This document shows, in pieces, positions 1-8,707 of a stretch of DNA of 47,701 nt. Every line of letters starts with the position of its first letter. Within the stretch, counting starts at the first letter, position 1. This DNA is from Acidimicrobiia bacterium. Lineage in GTDB: Bacteria; Actinomycetota; Acidimicrobiia; IMCC26256; PALSA-610. The position numbers were made by a program, and so were the translations under genes. The stretch lies in NCBI GenBank assembly GCA_027494135.1, contig JAOSJK010000056.1:1-47701 (forward strand), read 5' to 3'. A model generated the notes under the pieces. That model was not told the DNA's origin. It worked only from the letters and a program-made list of their open reading frames with translations, and ran no database searches.

Positions 1-33
1 ACGGCCCTTTTCGAGAGATTCGGAAGGGGCCGT
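1..33. terminator. Hairpin at left edge, possible terminator
   Basis: Bases 1-13 pair with 21-33 (outer arms ACGGCCC and GGGCCGT) in a 13-bp stem with G-U wobbles and a 7-nt loop. It lies about 160 bp beyond the stop of the minus-strand methylase gene and could terminate that transcript. No strong U-run follows on either strand, so this is inferred from structure and position only. The window edge cuts off further context. Confidence 0.35.
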
Positions 34-121
34 TCCTACGTTTTCGACGATTCTTCTACCGGGTTTTCTACCGGATCGTCTGGGACAGCCGACGACGGCT
101 CGTGACGCAACGCCGCGAGGT

Positions 122-135
122 GACCTTCGGGTTCG
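122..135 (+). repeat. 14-bp direct repeat, copy 1 (att-like candidate)
   Basis: GACCTTCGGGTTCG occurs here and again at 6175-6188, just upstream of the integrase start. The copies bracket the methylase/ParB/helicase/DUF3883 island. Short direct repeats next to an integrase can be attachment cores, but a 14-bp match in a GC-rich window of this size can arise by chance, so the assignment is weak. Confidence 0.25.
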
Positions 136-191
136 AGCCCCTTCCGACTTCCAGGGGGGTGGGTGCGCTCACGGCCTCGCAGGAGCGATGA

Positions 192-1866
192 TCACTTGGC
201 CGGTCGGAAGGCCGCGGGTATCTGCACGGCCATGTAGTCACGAGGTTCCAGCTTCAGGAGCCCGTCGCTGTAGTGGCGCGCCCGGGACTGGATCGCCTTC
301 TGGCCCGCCGTGCTGTTCAGCCAGGTGCACAGTTCGGCTGCCACCGATGGATCATCGAGATGGATGCCGTACATCGAGTTCGACGGGATCGCGCCGAGGG
401 GATTGAGCACCGAACGGAAGCCGTCCTTGGACATGAGGGACACGATGATGTGTGGTGCGTCTGCGGGCTCGACGACGTACCAGTGCTTGCGAATGCGGGT
501 CAGGTAGCGATCGTGGTAGCCCTCCGCCTCCCCCGAGTCGACCAGGGAGCGAACTGCCTTCGCCTTGATGTCTTTGGGGCCACTGAGCGTCAGCAGCCAC
601 CGGCGACGGCCCGACTGGCCGAGGGTGTCGTGGGCGCTCTGGTCGAGCACTTCTCCGTCGAGTTCCCGCAGGCGACGGATGCCGGGGCGCAGTAGTCGAT
701 TCGGGATCGACTTGGCTTCGTCGTCGGTGAGGAAGAAGAAGTGGTTGGCGCCGGTGGCGACGCCTCGTCGGACGCGTCCCAGGGTGGAGAGCGCGACGGT
801 GTCGGCATGGTCTCCACCCTGGGTCGGCCAGAACAGCGGTCCGAAGGAGGAGGGCGGATCTCCGTGGCGGTCGATGGGCTTCGCCTTGATCGTGAGGTGT
901 TGGCCGGTGGAGATGTGCCCGGCGGAAAGGGCGGCTTCGGTAGTGGTGGTCGGACCGATGGTCGCGACGACTGCGTTGACGCGGGTGCCTGGGAAGATCT
1001 CGACGTCCGGGGGAACGCCAGGAGTTCGATTGGTCGCTTGACGGACTCCCACATCCACCTGCGGAGTCCTGCCCCGTGTCGCGCCTCGGTCCATGAGCCA
1101 GGGAGTACGAAGCACAAGGCGTCGTCGTCGGCGAGGTGCGCGATCGAGGCACCGAGGAAGTAGGCAGCCAGTCCTGAGAGGCCGCTCTCTACGAGGTCGC
1201 TTGTGGCCTTCAGGGCGCGGTTCTTGGTCGCCCGCGTCAGCTCCTGGTGTCGGGTGTATGGCGGGTTCCCGAGGAAGAGGCGTCCACCGCCAACGCTGCC
1301 GGCGCCTTGCACCCAGGCGATGAAGTCTTCGAGGATCAGCTCGACACGACTGGACTGGCCGCGGCTCCTCAGGCGTGCCGCGAGCAAGCCGAGGGTGACC
1401 ACGTTGACGTCCACGGCCTGCACCTTGGCCTCGGGCCAGCGCTGGGCCGCAGCGACACTGAACGCGCCGACTCCTGCTCCCGGATCGACGATGGTCGTCG
1501 GAGTGGGCAGGACAACGCTCGCACGTTCGAGCATGAGGTCAACCACGCTCGGCGGCGTGAAGAACGTGCCGAGCCGGCGGCGGTTCGGTCCGGCGACGAT
1601 GTGTTCGTACACCGTCGCGAACCAGTCACCGTTGCCGTCCATGAGCGTGCGGGCATCGTGGATGACATCAGCAGGAGGCATCGGGCCCTGCTCGGCCCAG
1701 ATGCGAAGCGCCTCGGGCCAGTCGCCGGGGATGTCATCGAGCAGGCAGCGAACCAGGCCCCGAGCGCGGCGAGCCGTCGACGCTCGTTGCTGTCGGCACC
1801 GGGCACGAGGCGCTGCACAAGCGGGGAGCACTTCGCATCCGCTAGCCACGCCTCCACCTCGGTCAT
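192..1866 (-). CDS. Eco57I/type IIG-like N6-adenine DNA methyltransferase, frameshifted
   Basis: Predicted class I SAM-dependent methyltransferase that would modify adenine in DNA, probably to mark self DNA for the adjacent island. Visible motifs are GTFFTPPSVVDLMLE before the SAM site, the SAM-binding motif DPGAGVGAFSV, and the catalytic GNPPY. The C-terminal part, with a sequence near GVATGANHFFFL and a distal recognition-like region, resembles Eco57I-family target-recognition halves. The start is ATG at 1866, preceded by GAGG. Two one-base frameshifts split the gene. One is near 1740-1765. The other is at a G-run near 1013-1017, where one extra G (six instead of five) joins LLAFP to PDVEIFPG. 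Both look like sequencing indels. It is divergent from the ParB-like gene. The family call is firm; the target sequence and partner relationship are inferred. Confidence 0.82.
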
Positions 1867-1999
1867 GACCTCGATTGTGCCAGTCTCTCGGGCATTGCCA
1901 TCGAAGTCACGGTCCGACCTCCGGTCCACTGTCACACCCACCCGGTACCCTCGTTGCGCCTGGGGAATGTCGTCGTTCCGTCGGCTGGAAGGGAAAGAC
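1867..1999. promoter_or_regulatory. Divergent intergenic region, methylase / ParB-like operon
   Basis: This 133-bp gap separates the divergently oriented methylase and the ParB-like/SNF2/DUF3883 operon, so it must hold both promoters. A purine-rich ribosome site, GGAAGGG, lies 7 nt before the GTG at 2000. No long palindrome or obvious operator is visible. Confidence 0.4.
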
Positions 2000-3403
2000 G
2001 TGCCGATCGTGACTGAACCGCAGCGGGTCCAGCGGATCAAGGAGCTCCTCGCCGATCTGAACAAGGTGCCGCCGGAGAAGCACGAGGTGGTTCGCGTCCC
2101 CGGTCCTGGCAACGAGCCGCGGCACTGCCAGGTCATCAACATCCACGTCGACGAGGTCGTCCTCAACCCACGTTCGCACCGCGTACGCGCGCAGCTCGAG
2201 GACGATCCGGAGTGGGCCGACCACAAGGACGATCCGTTCAGCGAGGCCGCCCAGGCCGTCATTCAGCGACAGGTCCGCGAGGCGCGCACCCGCGAAGAGT
2301 TCGCCTCGCTGAAGGACTCCCTTGCGAACGAGGGACAGACGGAACCCGGGGTCGTCACCTCAAAGGGCGTGCTGATCAATGCGAACACGCGGGTTGTAGC
2401 GCTGCGAGAGCTGGATGACCCGAACAAGCGCTACATCCGCGTCGCGGTCCTCCCGGACACGATGCAGGAGGACGAACTCGCGCTGCTCGAACTCCGGCTG
2501 CAGATGCAGAAGGAGCTCAAGGTCGAGTACTCGTTGACCAACGAGCTGCTGTTCATCGAGGAGCTATCCGTAGAGCGGTCCATGCCACCGGCGCAGATCG
2601 CGAAGGAGCTTCGTATCGGTGACACCGCCAAGAAGGGTGAGAGCGAGGTGGTCCTCCGTCTCAAGCTGCTCGATCTGTTGAGAACGATGCAGCAGCTCCC
2701 GAAGAACGGACTCCGCCTGACCTTCTTCGACACGCTTGGCTACGAGCAGCTGCGCGATCTCCACCGCGCCTACAGCGCCATCGTGGACAACGATCCGGCG
2801 AGAGCAGCAAGCATCCTCGACGCCTTCTTGTTGTCCGTGTCGGTTGGCGTCACGCCCGTTCACCAGTTGCGCCGCATCGACCCGGACTTCATCCCCGAGT
2901 ACATGCTTCCGCAGTTGGAAGAGGATGAGATGATTGGCGCGCACGCCGCGAAGCTCGCCGCCCTCCCCGCCGAGGAGATCACGAAGCCGACCGGCGTCGG
3001 TGCGCTTCTCACTGGTGACGGCGACGGCGACGCCACCGAAGTGAACGTCCGTGGGTTGATCGACATCGTGACTCAGCGCGACCACAAGGTTCCCGTCCCA
3101 GGCACGAACTTCGTGCTCGAACGTGACGATGTCAAGGACGCCGTCAAGACGGCGATCATCAACGGAGTCACCGAGAAGAGGCGAGACGACAGCGCATCGG
3201 ATCGCCTCCAAGCACCCATTGACCGCGTGCGCACGACCGCCAAACAAGTCGACAAGTGCAAGGAGGCATGCAACGGGGTGATCGGCACCGACGAGTTTGG
3301 CGACAGCCGACGCAAGACCCTAGAGGTTGCGTTCAAGCGGCTGCGGAAGAACTTTCGCTCTCTCGAGGCCGAACTCGTCAAGGCCGGCGTGATCGACGGG
3401 TGA
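2000..3403 (+). CDS. ParB/Srx-fold domain protein of a defence-like operon
   Basis: A 467-residue protein with a ParB/sulfiredoxin-superfamily N-terminal domain. The segment VVTSKGVLINANTRVVALREL resembles the nucleotide/DNA-binding box of ParB-like proteins (compare DGNTR or GERR boxes). It is followed by a helical region with an HTH-like stretch (PPAQIAKELRI, about residue 200) and a charged helical C-terminus ending in a probable coiled coil. I prefer the GTG at 2000, 7 nt after GGAAGGG; an in-frame ATG at 1967 is the alternative. Its stop overlaps the helicase start (GTGA). There is no ParA partner, so chromosome or plasmid partition is unlikely. ParB-fold proteins also occur in DNA-modification and restriction-type systems, which fits the neighbours. 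The exact activity (DNA binding, nuclease or CTPase) cannot be read from the sequence. Confidence 0.72.
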   Translation: MPIVTEPQRVQRIKELLADLNKVPPEKHEVVRVPGPGNEPRHCQVINIHVDEVVLNPRSHRVRAQLEDDPEWADHKDDPFSEAAQAVIQRQVREARTREEFASLKDSLANEGQTEPGVVTSKGVLINANTRVVALRELDDPNKRYIRVAVLPDTMQEDELALLELRLQMQKELKVEYSLTNELLFIEELSVERSMPPAQIAKELRIGDTAKKGESEVVLRLKLLDLLRTMQQLPKNGLRLTFFDTLGYEQLRDLHRAYSAIVDNDPARAASILDAFLLSVSVGVTPVHQLRRIDPDFIPEYMLPQLEEDEMIGAHAAKLAALPAEEITKPTGVGALLTGDGDGDATEVNVRGLIDIVTQRDHKVPVPGTNFVLERDDVKDAVKTAIINGVTEKRRDDSASDRLQAPIDRVRTTAKQVDKCKEACNGVIGTDEFGDSRRKTLEVAFKRLRKNFRSLEAELVKAGVIDG

Positions 3404-5266
3404 GCCTGCTGATGGCCTCGCTGTCGCCCAGCGGCACCGAGGTGCTCTTGCGCAGCGTGGATGCGCCAGCTGCGCTGTGGAACTCCCTCGGCCGCAACAT
3501 CGCCCCGGGCCAGGCACACACTGAGATCGACGGCAGCCTCCGTGTGCCCATCGGCCGTTTCCTCGCATCTCGCAACTGGCTTGGCCAAGCGCTCACCACG
3601 CATGCGTGCGCCGTTGACATCGCTCCCGCACTTGCCGCCCTACTTGAGCGCGGCAACGCGGAGCGATCCGAGATCGACTCACTCCTCGGCGCGGCACCGG
3701 CCTCGTTGTCTCCCGCCTCACTGGTCAGCGATCTCGCAGCAGCCGGCTTCAAGCGTGACCTCAAGCCCTTTCAACTTCGAGACCTCGGACACCTCCTCGC
3801 CCTAAGCCACGGCGCCAACTTCTCCGTACCCGGTGCTGGCAAGACCACCGTGGCCTACGCCCTCCACGCTCTCGAACGTGCCCGCGGTCGAGTCGATCGA
3901 CTCCTCGTTGTCGCCCCCCTGTCAGCATTCGCTGCCTGGGCCGATGAGGTGCAGGAGTGCTTCGACGAGCCGTTGCGTGTCGCCAGGTTGACCGAGCGCG
4001 GCGCGCTCAGCGCAGATGTAGTCCTGGTCAACTATCAGCGCCTCGCCGCGAGCTACGACCAGATCATCAGTTGGGTGGTCGACTCATCGACGCATGTGAT
4101 CCTGGATGAGGCGCACCGGATGAAACGAGGCAAGGCGGGAGAGTGGGGCCGCGCCTGCCTTGACCTGGCACACCTCGCCACGCGCCGGGACATCCTCACG
4201 GGAACGCCAGCGCCACAGCACCCGAACGACTTCGTCGCTCTCGTCGACTTCGTCTGGCCGAACCAGTCGAACCGCATTCTCCCGGACTCAGCCCGTCGAT
4301 CCGACCCTCCCCCGGCGGCGATGCGCGAGGTGTCTGCGCGGCTTGCCCCGTTGTTCACCCGCACGACCAAGGCCGAGCTCGAGCTTGAGCCTCCTGATCG
4401 CCGTGCCGAGCTCGTCACCATGAAGCCCCTCCAGGCGGAGATCTACGAGGCTCTCCGAACCAAGATGCGCCACGCCACGAATGTTCGCCCGCGCGAGCGT
4501 GCCCAGTGGGGTCAGATGGGCGAGGTCGTCATGTACCTCCTCGAGGCGGCGTCGAACCCAGCGCTTCTCGCCCGCGCTGTCACGGGCGCCGACGGCGTGG
4601 CCCTCCAGTGGCCATCTCTCGCGATCCTCCGAACTCCGACCTCGGCGAGAAGGTCCTGCACTTCGGACAGCACGAGATCCCCGCGAAGTTCGAGAAGCTC
4701 GTCACGATGGTGGCGGCCAACGCGTCCGATGGCCGCAAGACCCTCGTGTGGTCGAACTTCGTCGGCACGATCACGACTCTGGCGGACCAGCTCCTTGCGC
4801 CATACCAACCGGCTGTCGTTCACGGAGCGGTGCCCTCCGTCGCCGAGGACGTGGACTACACGACGCGGGAAGGTGAACTCCGGCGCTTCCGCGACGACCC
4901 GAACTGCTTCGTACTCCTGGCCAACCCCGCAGCGATGTCCGAGGGAGTGAGCCTGCACCATCACTGCCACGATGCGATCTACGTCGACCGCACATTCAAC
5001 GCTGGCCAGTACCTCCAGTCGATCGACCGGATCCACCGACTCGGGCTCGCCCTGGCACCCAGACCAGGATCCGCTTCTTGGTGTGCCGGGAGACAGTTGA
5101 CGAGACCGTGGACGAACGGATCAGGATCAAGGCTGAGCGGTTGGCCGTCATGCTCTCGGATACGAGCCTGGTAACGATGGCGCTGCCCGACGAGGAGGCC
5201 TATGGCGAGTGGGTGGAGCCTGATGACCTCGACGTGCTACTTCAACATCTCGGCGATGCCTCCTGA
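3400..5266 (+). CDS. SNF2-family DEAH helicase/translocase, frameshifted
   Basis: Superfamily 2 Swi2/Snf2-like ATPase, expected to translocate on double-stranded DNA and drive restriction or remodelling. In order: an N-terminal region of about 120 residues, motif I (SVPGAGKTT), motif II (LDEAH), motif III (LTGTPAP), then the helicase C-terminal lobe with motif VI (SIDRIHRLGL). The GTG start at 3400 overlaps the ParB-like stop. Two frameshifts break the frame, near 4600-4630 and near 5055-5065, and translation across them gives one continuous helicase of about 620 residues. They are probably sequencing indels. The 3' end overlaps the DUF3883 gene by 11 bp, so these three genes form one translationally coupled operon. 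Confidence 0.8.
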
Positions 5267-6113
5267 GCCGCGCCTCACGCGCCACATCGCAAGAGCAGCG
5301 CTTCACGTCGCGGCGATCCTCGGACGCGAACCCAGCTCGATCGTGGTCGTCCGCGAGAGCTACTGGCGAAGAGCCACCGGCGGCACGTTCTCGGTAGCAG
5401 ACCTCATCGCTGCCGAGGACGTGCTTGTCGCCGCTGGCTTCATCAGGCGCGCCGGTGACGTTCTCACGCTCACTCCGCTGCTGGACACGCTCATCGACGC
5501 CGATGAAGACGACGCCATCGAGGTGCTCACTGTCTCGCTGCTCGGCGAACAGGGTCCCGGCGCCGCAGACCGTGACGAAATCGAAGACACCCTCGAAGCA
5601 CTCGTGCAGGACCCTGCACGCCGTGAGGCGCTACTGCTCGCGCTCGGACGGCGCTGGGACGACCGTCTCCGCCGCGAGATCGGTGCCATCGGCGAGGAGA
5701 TCGTCGTCGCGTACGCCAAAGAGGAACTGGCTGCTCTCGGGCACGCCGACCTCGCTCGTGCGGTCCGCCGAACCAGCCTGGTCTCAGACCAGCTCGGCTA
5801 CGACGTGGTTGCCCCTCGCGTTGGCGCGCCGCCGAGGCTTCTCGAAGTGAAGGCCACGGCTGCTACCTCCGCGCCGCTGGTCTTCCTCAGCAGAGGAGAA
5901 GCCGACTCGGGGTCACGCCTCAACGACTGGGCGCTCGTCGTGTGCTCTGTGCGAGACGTCCTCAATCGCAGCGGAGAGGTCGTGGGCTGGTGCCAGCGTG
6001 CCGACATCGACGACCTACTACCGGAGGATGTGCCGGGGAGCCGATGGCAGTCGGTCGCAATTGAACTAGAGCAGCTTCCTCTCCAACCTGGGCTTCCACG
6101 ACCAAGTGCCTAG
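5256..6113 (+). CDS. DUF3883 (PD-(D/E)XK-like) nuclease-domain protein
   Basis: A 285-residue protein read without interruption. The C-terminal half matches the DUF3883/NO VEIN-type pattern: IGEEIV, then a basic stretch, GYDVVAPR and LLEVKAT, which together supply the D...ExK arrangement of PD-(D/E)XK nuclease folds. The N-terminal half is helical and may be a winged-helix-like adaptor. DUF3883 domains recur beside SNF2 helicases and methylases in defence loci. The ATG at 5256 overlaps the helicase stop, showing translational coupling. A restriction-nuclease role is inferred from the fold and neighbours. Confidence 0.72.
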   Translation: MPPEPRLTRHIARAALHVAAILGREPSSIVVVRESYWRRATGGTFSVADLIAAEDVLVAAGFIRRAGDVLTLTPLLDTLIDADEDDAIEVLTVSLLGEQGPGAADRDEIEDTLEALVQDPARREALLLALGRRWDDRLRREIGAIGEEIVVAYAKEELAALGHADLARAVRRTSLVSDQLGYDVVAPRVGAPPRLLEVKATAATSAPLVFLSRGEADSGSRLNDWALVVCSVRDVLNRSGEVVGWCQRADIDDLLPEDVPGSRWQSVAIELEQLPLQPGLPRPSA

Positions 6114-6174
6114 ACATCCCTTCGACCCGGGAGCGTGGCTTGTCGCTCATGGTGTCACCCTGGGTGGGGCCCTC

Positions 6175-6188
6175 GACCTTCGGGTTCG
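6175..6188 (+). repeat. 14-bp direct repeat, copy 2 (att-like candidate)
   Basis: Second copy of GACCTTCGGGTTCG, 114 bp upstream of the integrase start. A tyrosine-integrase attachment site is commonly just outside its gene, so the position is suitable. The rest of the 6114-6301 gap contains no gene or clear hairpin. See copy 1 for the caveat on chance. Confidence 0.25.
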
Positions 6189-6301
6189 CCGGGGTTAGAG
6201 TGGTCGTGCAGCGCTGGTACACCCCGTTGACGCCCCGGGTCCGGCCTTCGTGGCTGCGTCGGCGTCCCTTCTGAACCTGTGATTCGAAGGGACCCCGCAC
6301 C

Positions 6302-7903
6302 ATGCGCGGCTACGTGACCAAGAAGGGCAAGAAGTACTACGCCGTCATCTACGACGGCATCGACCCGGCGACGGGCAAGGAGAAGCGGCGTTGGGTCGCC
6401 GCGGGCAGTCGGCGTGATGACGCCGACAAGCTCGTGACCGAGCTGACCAAGCGGAGCCACCGCGGCGAGACGGTGGTGAGCGAGAAGCTGACGCTGGGCC
6501 AGTACCTGACGACTCGCTGGCTGCCGGTCCAGGAGAACCGGCTGCGGGCGAGCACGTATGACTCGTACCGGCGGAACATCGACCTGCACGTCATCCCGGC
6601 GTTGGGGGAACGGCTCCTCGACCGGCTCACGGCGGAGGACATCGACTTGTTCTACGCCTCGCTGCTCAAGAGCGGCAGCAAGAAGCGGACTGGCAAGACG
6701 CCCGAGGGCGAGCAGGCCGAGCCGAAGGGACTGTCGCCGAAGACGGTGCACAACATCCACGTGATGTTGAACAAGGCGCTGAGCGACGCGGCCCGCAAGG
6801 GCACGGTGGTCCGCAACGTCGTCGCGTTGGCCGACGCGCCGTCGTTGCAGGCCCGCAAGCGCGCCGAGATCAAGGCGTGGGACGTCGACCAGCTCGTCGA
6901 GTTCCTCGACGCGATCGCCCCGCACCGCTTGTCGCCGGCGTTCTTCCTGGCCGCGCACACCGGGATGCGCCGAGGTGAGGTGCTCGGGCTGCGGTGGCGT
7001 GACCTCGACGTCGACGCGAACCGGGTCGCGGTCCGCCAGGCGCTGGTGTCGGTCGCGTACGAGGTGTCGATCTCGGACGTGAAGACGGGGACGAGCCGCC
7101 GCACGATCGACATCGACGCCGATGTCGTGCAGGTGCTGCGTGACTGGTTCAAGGCCCGTACCGAGGAACGCGACGGGGCCGAGCCCGCGGCGGACGATCT
7201 GGTGTTCACCAAGGACGACGGGTCGTGGCTGCACCCCGACACCTTCAGCCAGCTCTTCGACCGGACCGTCGCCAGGGCCAAGGTGCCGGTGATCTCGTTG
7301 CACGACCTGCGCCACACCCACGCCACGCTCCTGTTGAAGGCGGGCGTGCACGTGAAGGTGGTCAGCGAACGGCTCGGCCACGCCAACGTCGCGTTCACGA
7401 TGAACGTGTACCAGCACGTCCTGCCGGGCATGCAGGCCGCCGCGGCGGACACGTTCTCGTTGCTGCTGCGCAACCAGCGCAACAAGACGGCATTGGAAGC
7501 CGAGCCCGACGACGATGACGCCGATACCGACACCGAGGCCGAGGTTGACGGCGAGGCTGACGTCGGACGAGCGAGGAGGACGATCAGTGATCGGCCCGGT
7601 CGACGCCGCCGAGCGGGCAGCCGAGTCGGTGCGAGCGGTGAACCACCTCACCCTTCGCGCACCTTCTCCAGGGACACCGGGCTGGGAGGAGGTCGGCGAT
7701 CTCTACCGGGTGCTCGGCGAGCTGCGGGTCCTGGCCGAGCGCCTACCCCAAGCGTGCAGCCAACTCGCCCGGCACCTCGAACGACCCGCAACAGGTCGTG
7801 CCTACGAGGTCGACGCCATGGCCGACGCGCCCTCCTCGGTCGTGGTCGCTTCCGCGGTGCTGGCCCTCGACGACGCCGAGCGATGCGCGTCCCGCACCGG
7901 TGA
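6302..7903 (+). CDS. Tyrosine recombinase / phage-type integrase
   Basis: Site-specific recombinase that would integrate and excise the element. An AP2-like N-terminal arm-binding segment (KKGKKYYAVIYDG) is followed by a SAM-like core-binding domain (about 60-170) and the catalytic domain. Catalytic residues are visible: Arg in HTGMRRGEVLGLRW, HxxR in LHDLRHTHATLL, His in RLGHANVAFT and the nucleophile Tyr in NVYQHV. The recognisable protein ends near base 7500. The remaining readable frame, an acidic then Arg-rich tail of about 100 codons, overlaps the next gene and looks like out-of-frame reading after an indel; a one-base shift would end the gene at TGA 7588-7590. Start ATG is at 6302. It is followed by a small co-directional gene and a hairpin. 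Confidence 0.93.
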   Translation: MRGYVTKKGKKYYAVIYDGIDPATGKEKRRWVAAGSRRDDADKLVTELTKRSHRGETVVSEKLTLGQYLTTRWLPVQENRLRASTYDSYRRNIDLHVIPALGERLLDRLTAEDIDLFYASLLKSGSKKRTGKTPEGEQAEPKGLSPKTVHNIHVMLNKALSDAARKGTVVRNVVALADAPSLQARKRAEIKAWDVDQLVEFLDAIAPHRLSPAFFLAAHTGMRRGEVLGLRWRDLDVDANRVAVRQALVSVAYEVSISDVKTGTSRRTIDIDADVVQVLRDWFKARTEERDGAEPAADDLVFTKDDGSWLHPDTFSQLFDRTVARAKVPVISLHDLRHTHATLLLKAGVHVKVVSERLGHANVAFTMNVYQHVLPGMQAAAADTFSLLLRNQRNKTALEAEPDDDDADTDTEAEVDGEADVGRARRTISDRPGRRRRAGSRVGASGEPPHPSRTFSRDTGLGGGRRSLPGARRAAGPGRAPTPSVQPTRPAPRTTRNRSCLRGRRHGRRALLGRGRFRGAGPRRRRAMRVPHR

Positions 7904-7949
7904 ACACCTCAACGAGGCCCTGTCGGCAGTAGCGCACCTCCACGCATAG
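7587..7949 (+). CDS. Small hypothetical protein downstream of integrase
   Basis: A 120-residue helical protein of unknown function. The start GTG at 7587 has a good ribosome site (AGGAGGA) 6 nt upstream, better than earlier in-frame starts. The reading frame has strong third-position GC and beats the overlapping integrase tail as the coding frame. No motif is recognised. It probably shares a transcript with the integrase, closed by the hairpin at 7956-7987. Confidence 0.6.
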   Translation: MIGPVDAAERAAESVRAVNHLTLRAPSPGTPGWEEVGDLYRVLGELRVLAERLPQACSQLARHLERPATGRAYEVDAMADAPSSVVVASAVLALDDAERCASRTGEHLNEALSAVAHLHA

Positions 7950-7955
7950 GCCGGA

Positions 7956-7987
7956 CTGGCTCCGGGGTCATCAGGCCCCGGAGCCAG
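7956..7987 (+). terminator. Strong hairpin ending the integrase transcript
   Basis: CTGGCTCCGGGG (7956-7967) is the exact reverse complement of CCCCGGAGCCAG (7976-7987), giving a perfect 12-bp stem with an 8-nt loop starting 6 bp after the stop at 7949. There is no U-tract, which is common for actinobacterial terminators. Confidence 0.7.
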
Positions 7988-8058
7988 CGGAAGGAGTGGC
8001 ACAACGAGCCTTGGCGCGGCGGCGAAACTGGAACGGTCAGCCGCGCGAGGAGCCACCG

Positions 8059-8707
8059 ATGGACGCAACCGACGAGAACCTGATCTCGGTGCTGGGCCGG
8101 GACCTGCTGCTCGTCGACGTCGGCGGCGGCGCCGAAACGCACCTGGCCGAGGTCGCCGACGGCCAGGGCCGGTCCGCGCGACACCAGGGCAACGAGGATG
8201 CCCCACTCCCCTGGACGCTGGAGCCACTCGACGCTGTGCGGCCGGACCTGGAACCGGATGGCTGCCGGCGCCGACGAGCTGTTGCCGCTGTGGCGCGACC
8301 CGGCGTTCGCTCCGACCTGTCGCAGATGCCTGCGCCTCCTCGACGCGTGGTTCCCTACCGCAGACACGCCGCCGGGTGTGTGGCTGCTCGCCTCGGTGGT
8401 GGCCGAGGAGGTCACCCGGTTCAGCTCCACCTATGTCACCGGCGTCCCGGTCCAACACGTCGAGGCGACGCGCGCCGCGATCCGCAAGGCGCTGCGCTCC
8501 GATGGGTTCCGTTCCAGTACGAGGGTCGTCGATGGCGTCGTCCACGTGTGGTCCGACGACGCCTACGACGCGCTCGACCCAGCCGAGATCCGCACCAGCG
8601 GAACCTCCGCGATCGAGCGCATCACCAGCGGACCGGACGCGGTGCCTCCGCGTGATCCGGACTCCACCCCCGGTCCGGTCGACTGGCACACCTGGGTCGT
8701 GGACTAG
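8059..8707 (+). CDS. Hypothetical protein, probably one gene with a frameshift
   Basis: ATG 8059 has the ribosome site GAGGAG 6 nt upstream and begins MDATDENLISVLGRDLL. Coding character switches frame near 8255-8262 into a second frame ending at 8707, which reads plausibly from ATG 8258 (MAAGADELLPLWRDP). The second part holds a CRRCL motif that could be half of a metal site, and a tail ending DWHTWVVD. No known family is recognised. Either it is one gene of about 215 residues split by an indel, or two short overlapping genes. The stop overlaps the convergent AbiEii-like gene by 4 bp. Confidence 0.5.

Noticed and set aside
128..142. GGGTTCGAGCCC, a T-arm-like sequence suggesting a tRNA 3' end
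   Set aside because: The T stem is only 3 bp, and no acceptor, D or anticodon arms can be built around it.
2000..3403. ParB-like gene as a plasmid partition gene
   Set aside because: No ParA ATPase lies nearby and no parS-like cluster is visible. The gene is translationally coupled to a helicase.
6155..7651. Long open frame on the minus strand opposite the integrase
   Set aside because: It is the GC-bias shadow of the integrase. The plus strand has all catalytic motifs, and the minus frame has no recognisable protein.
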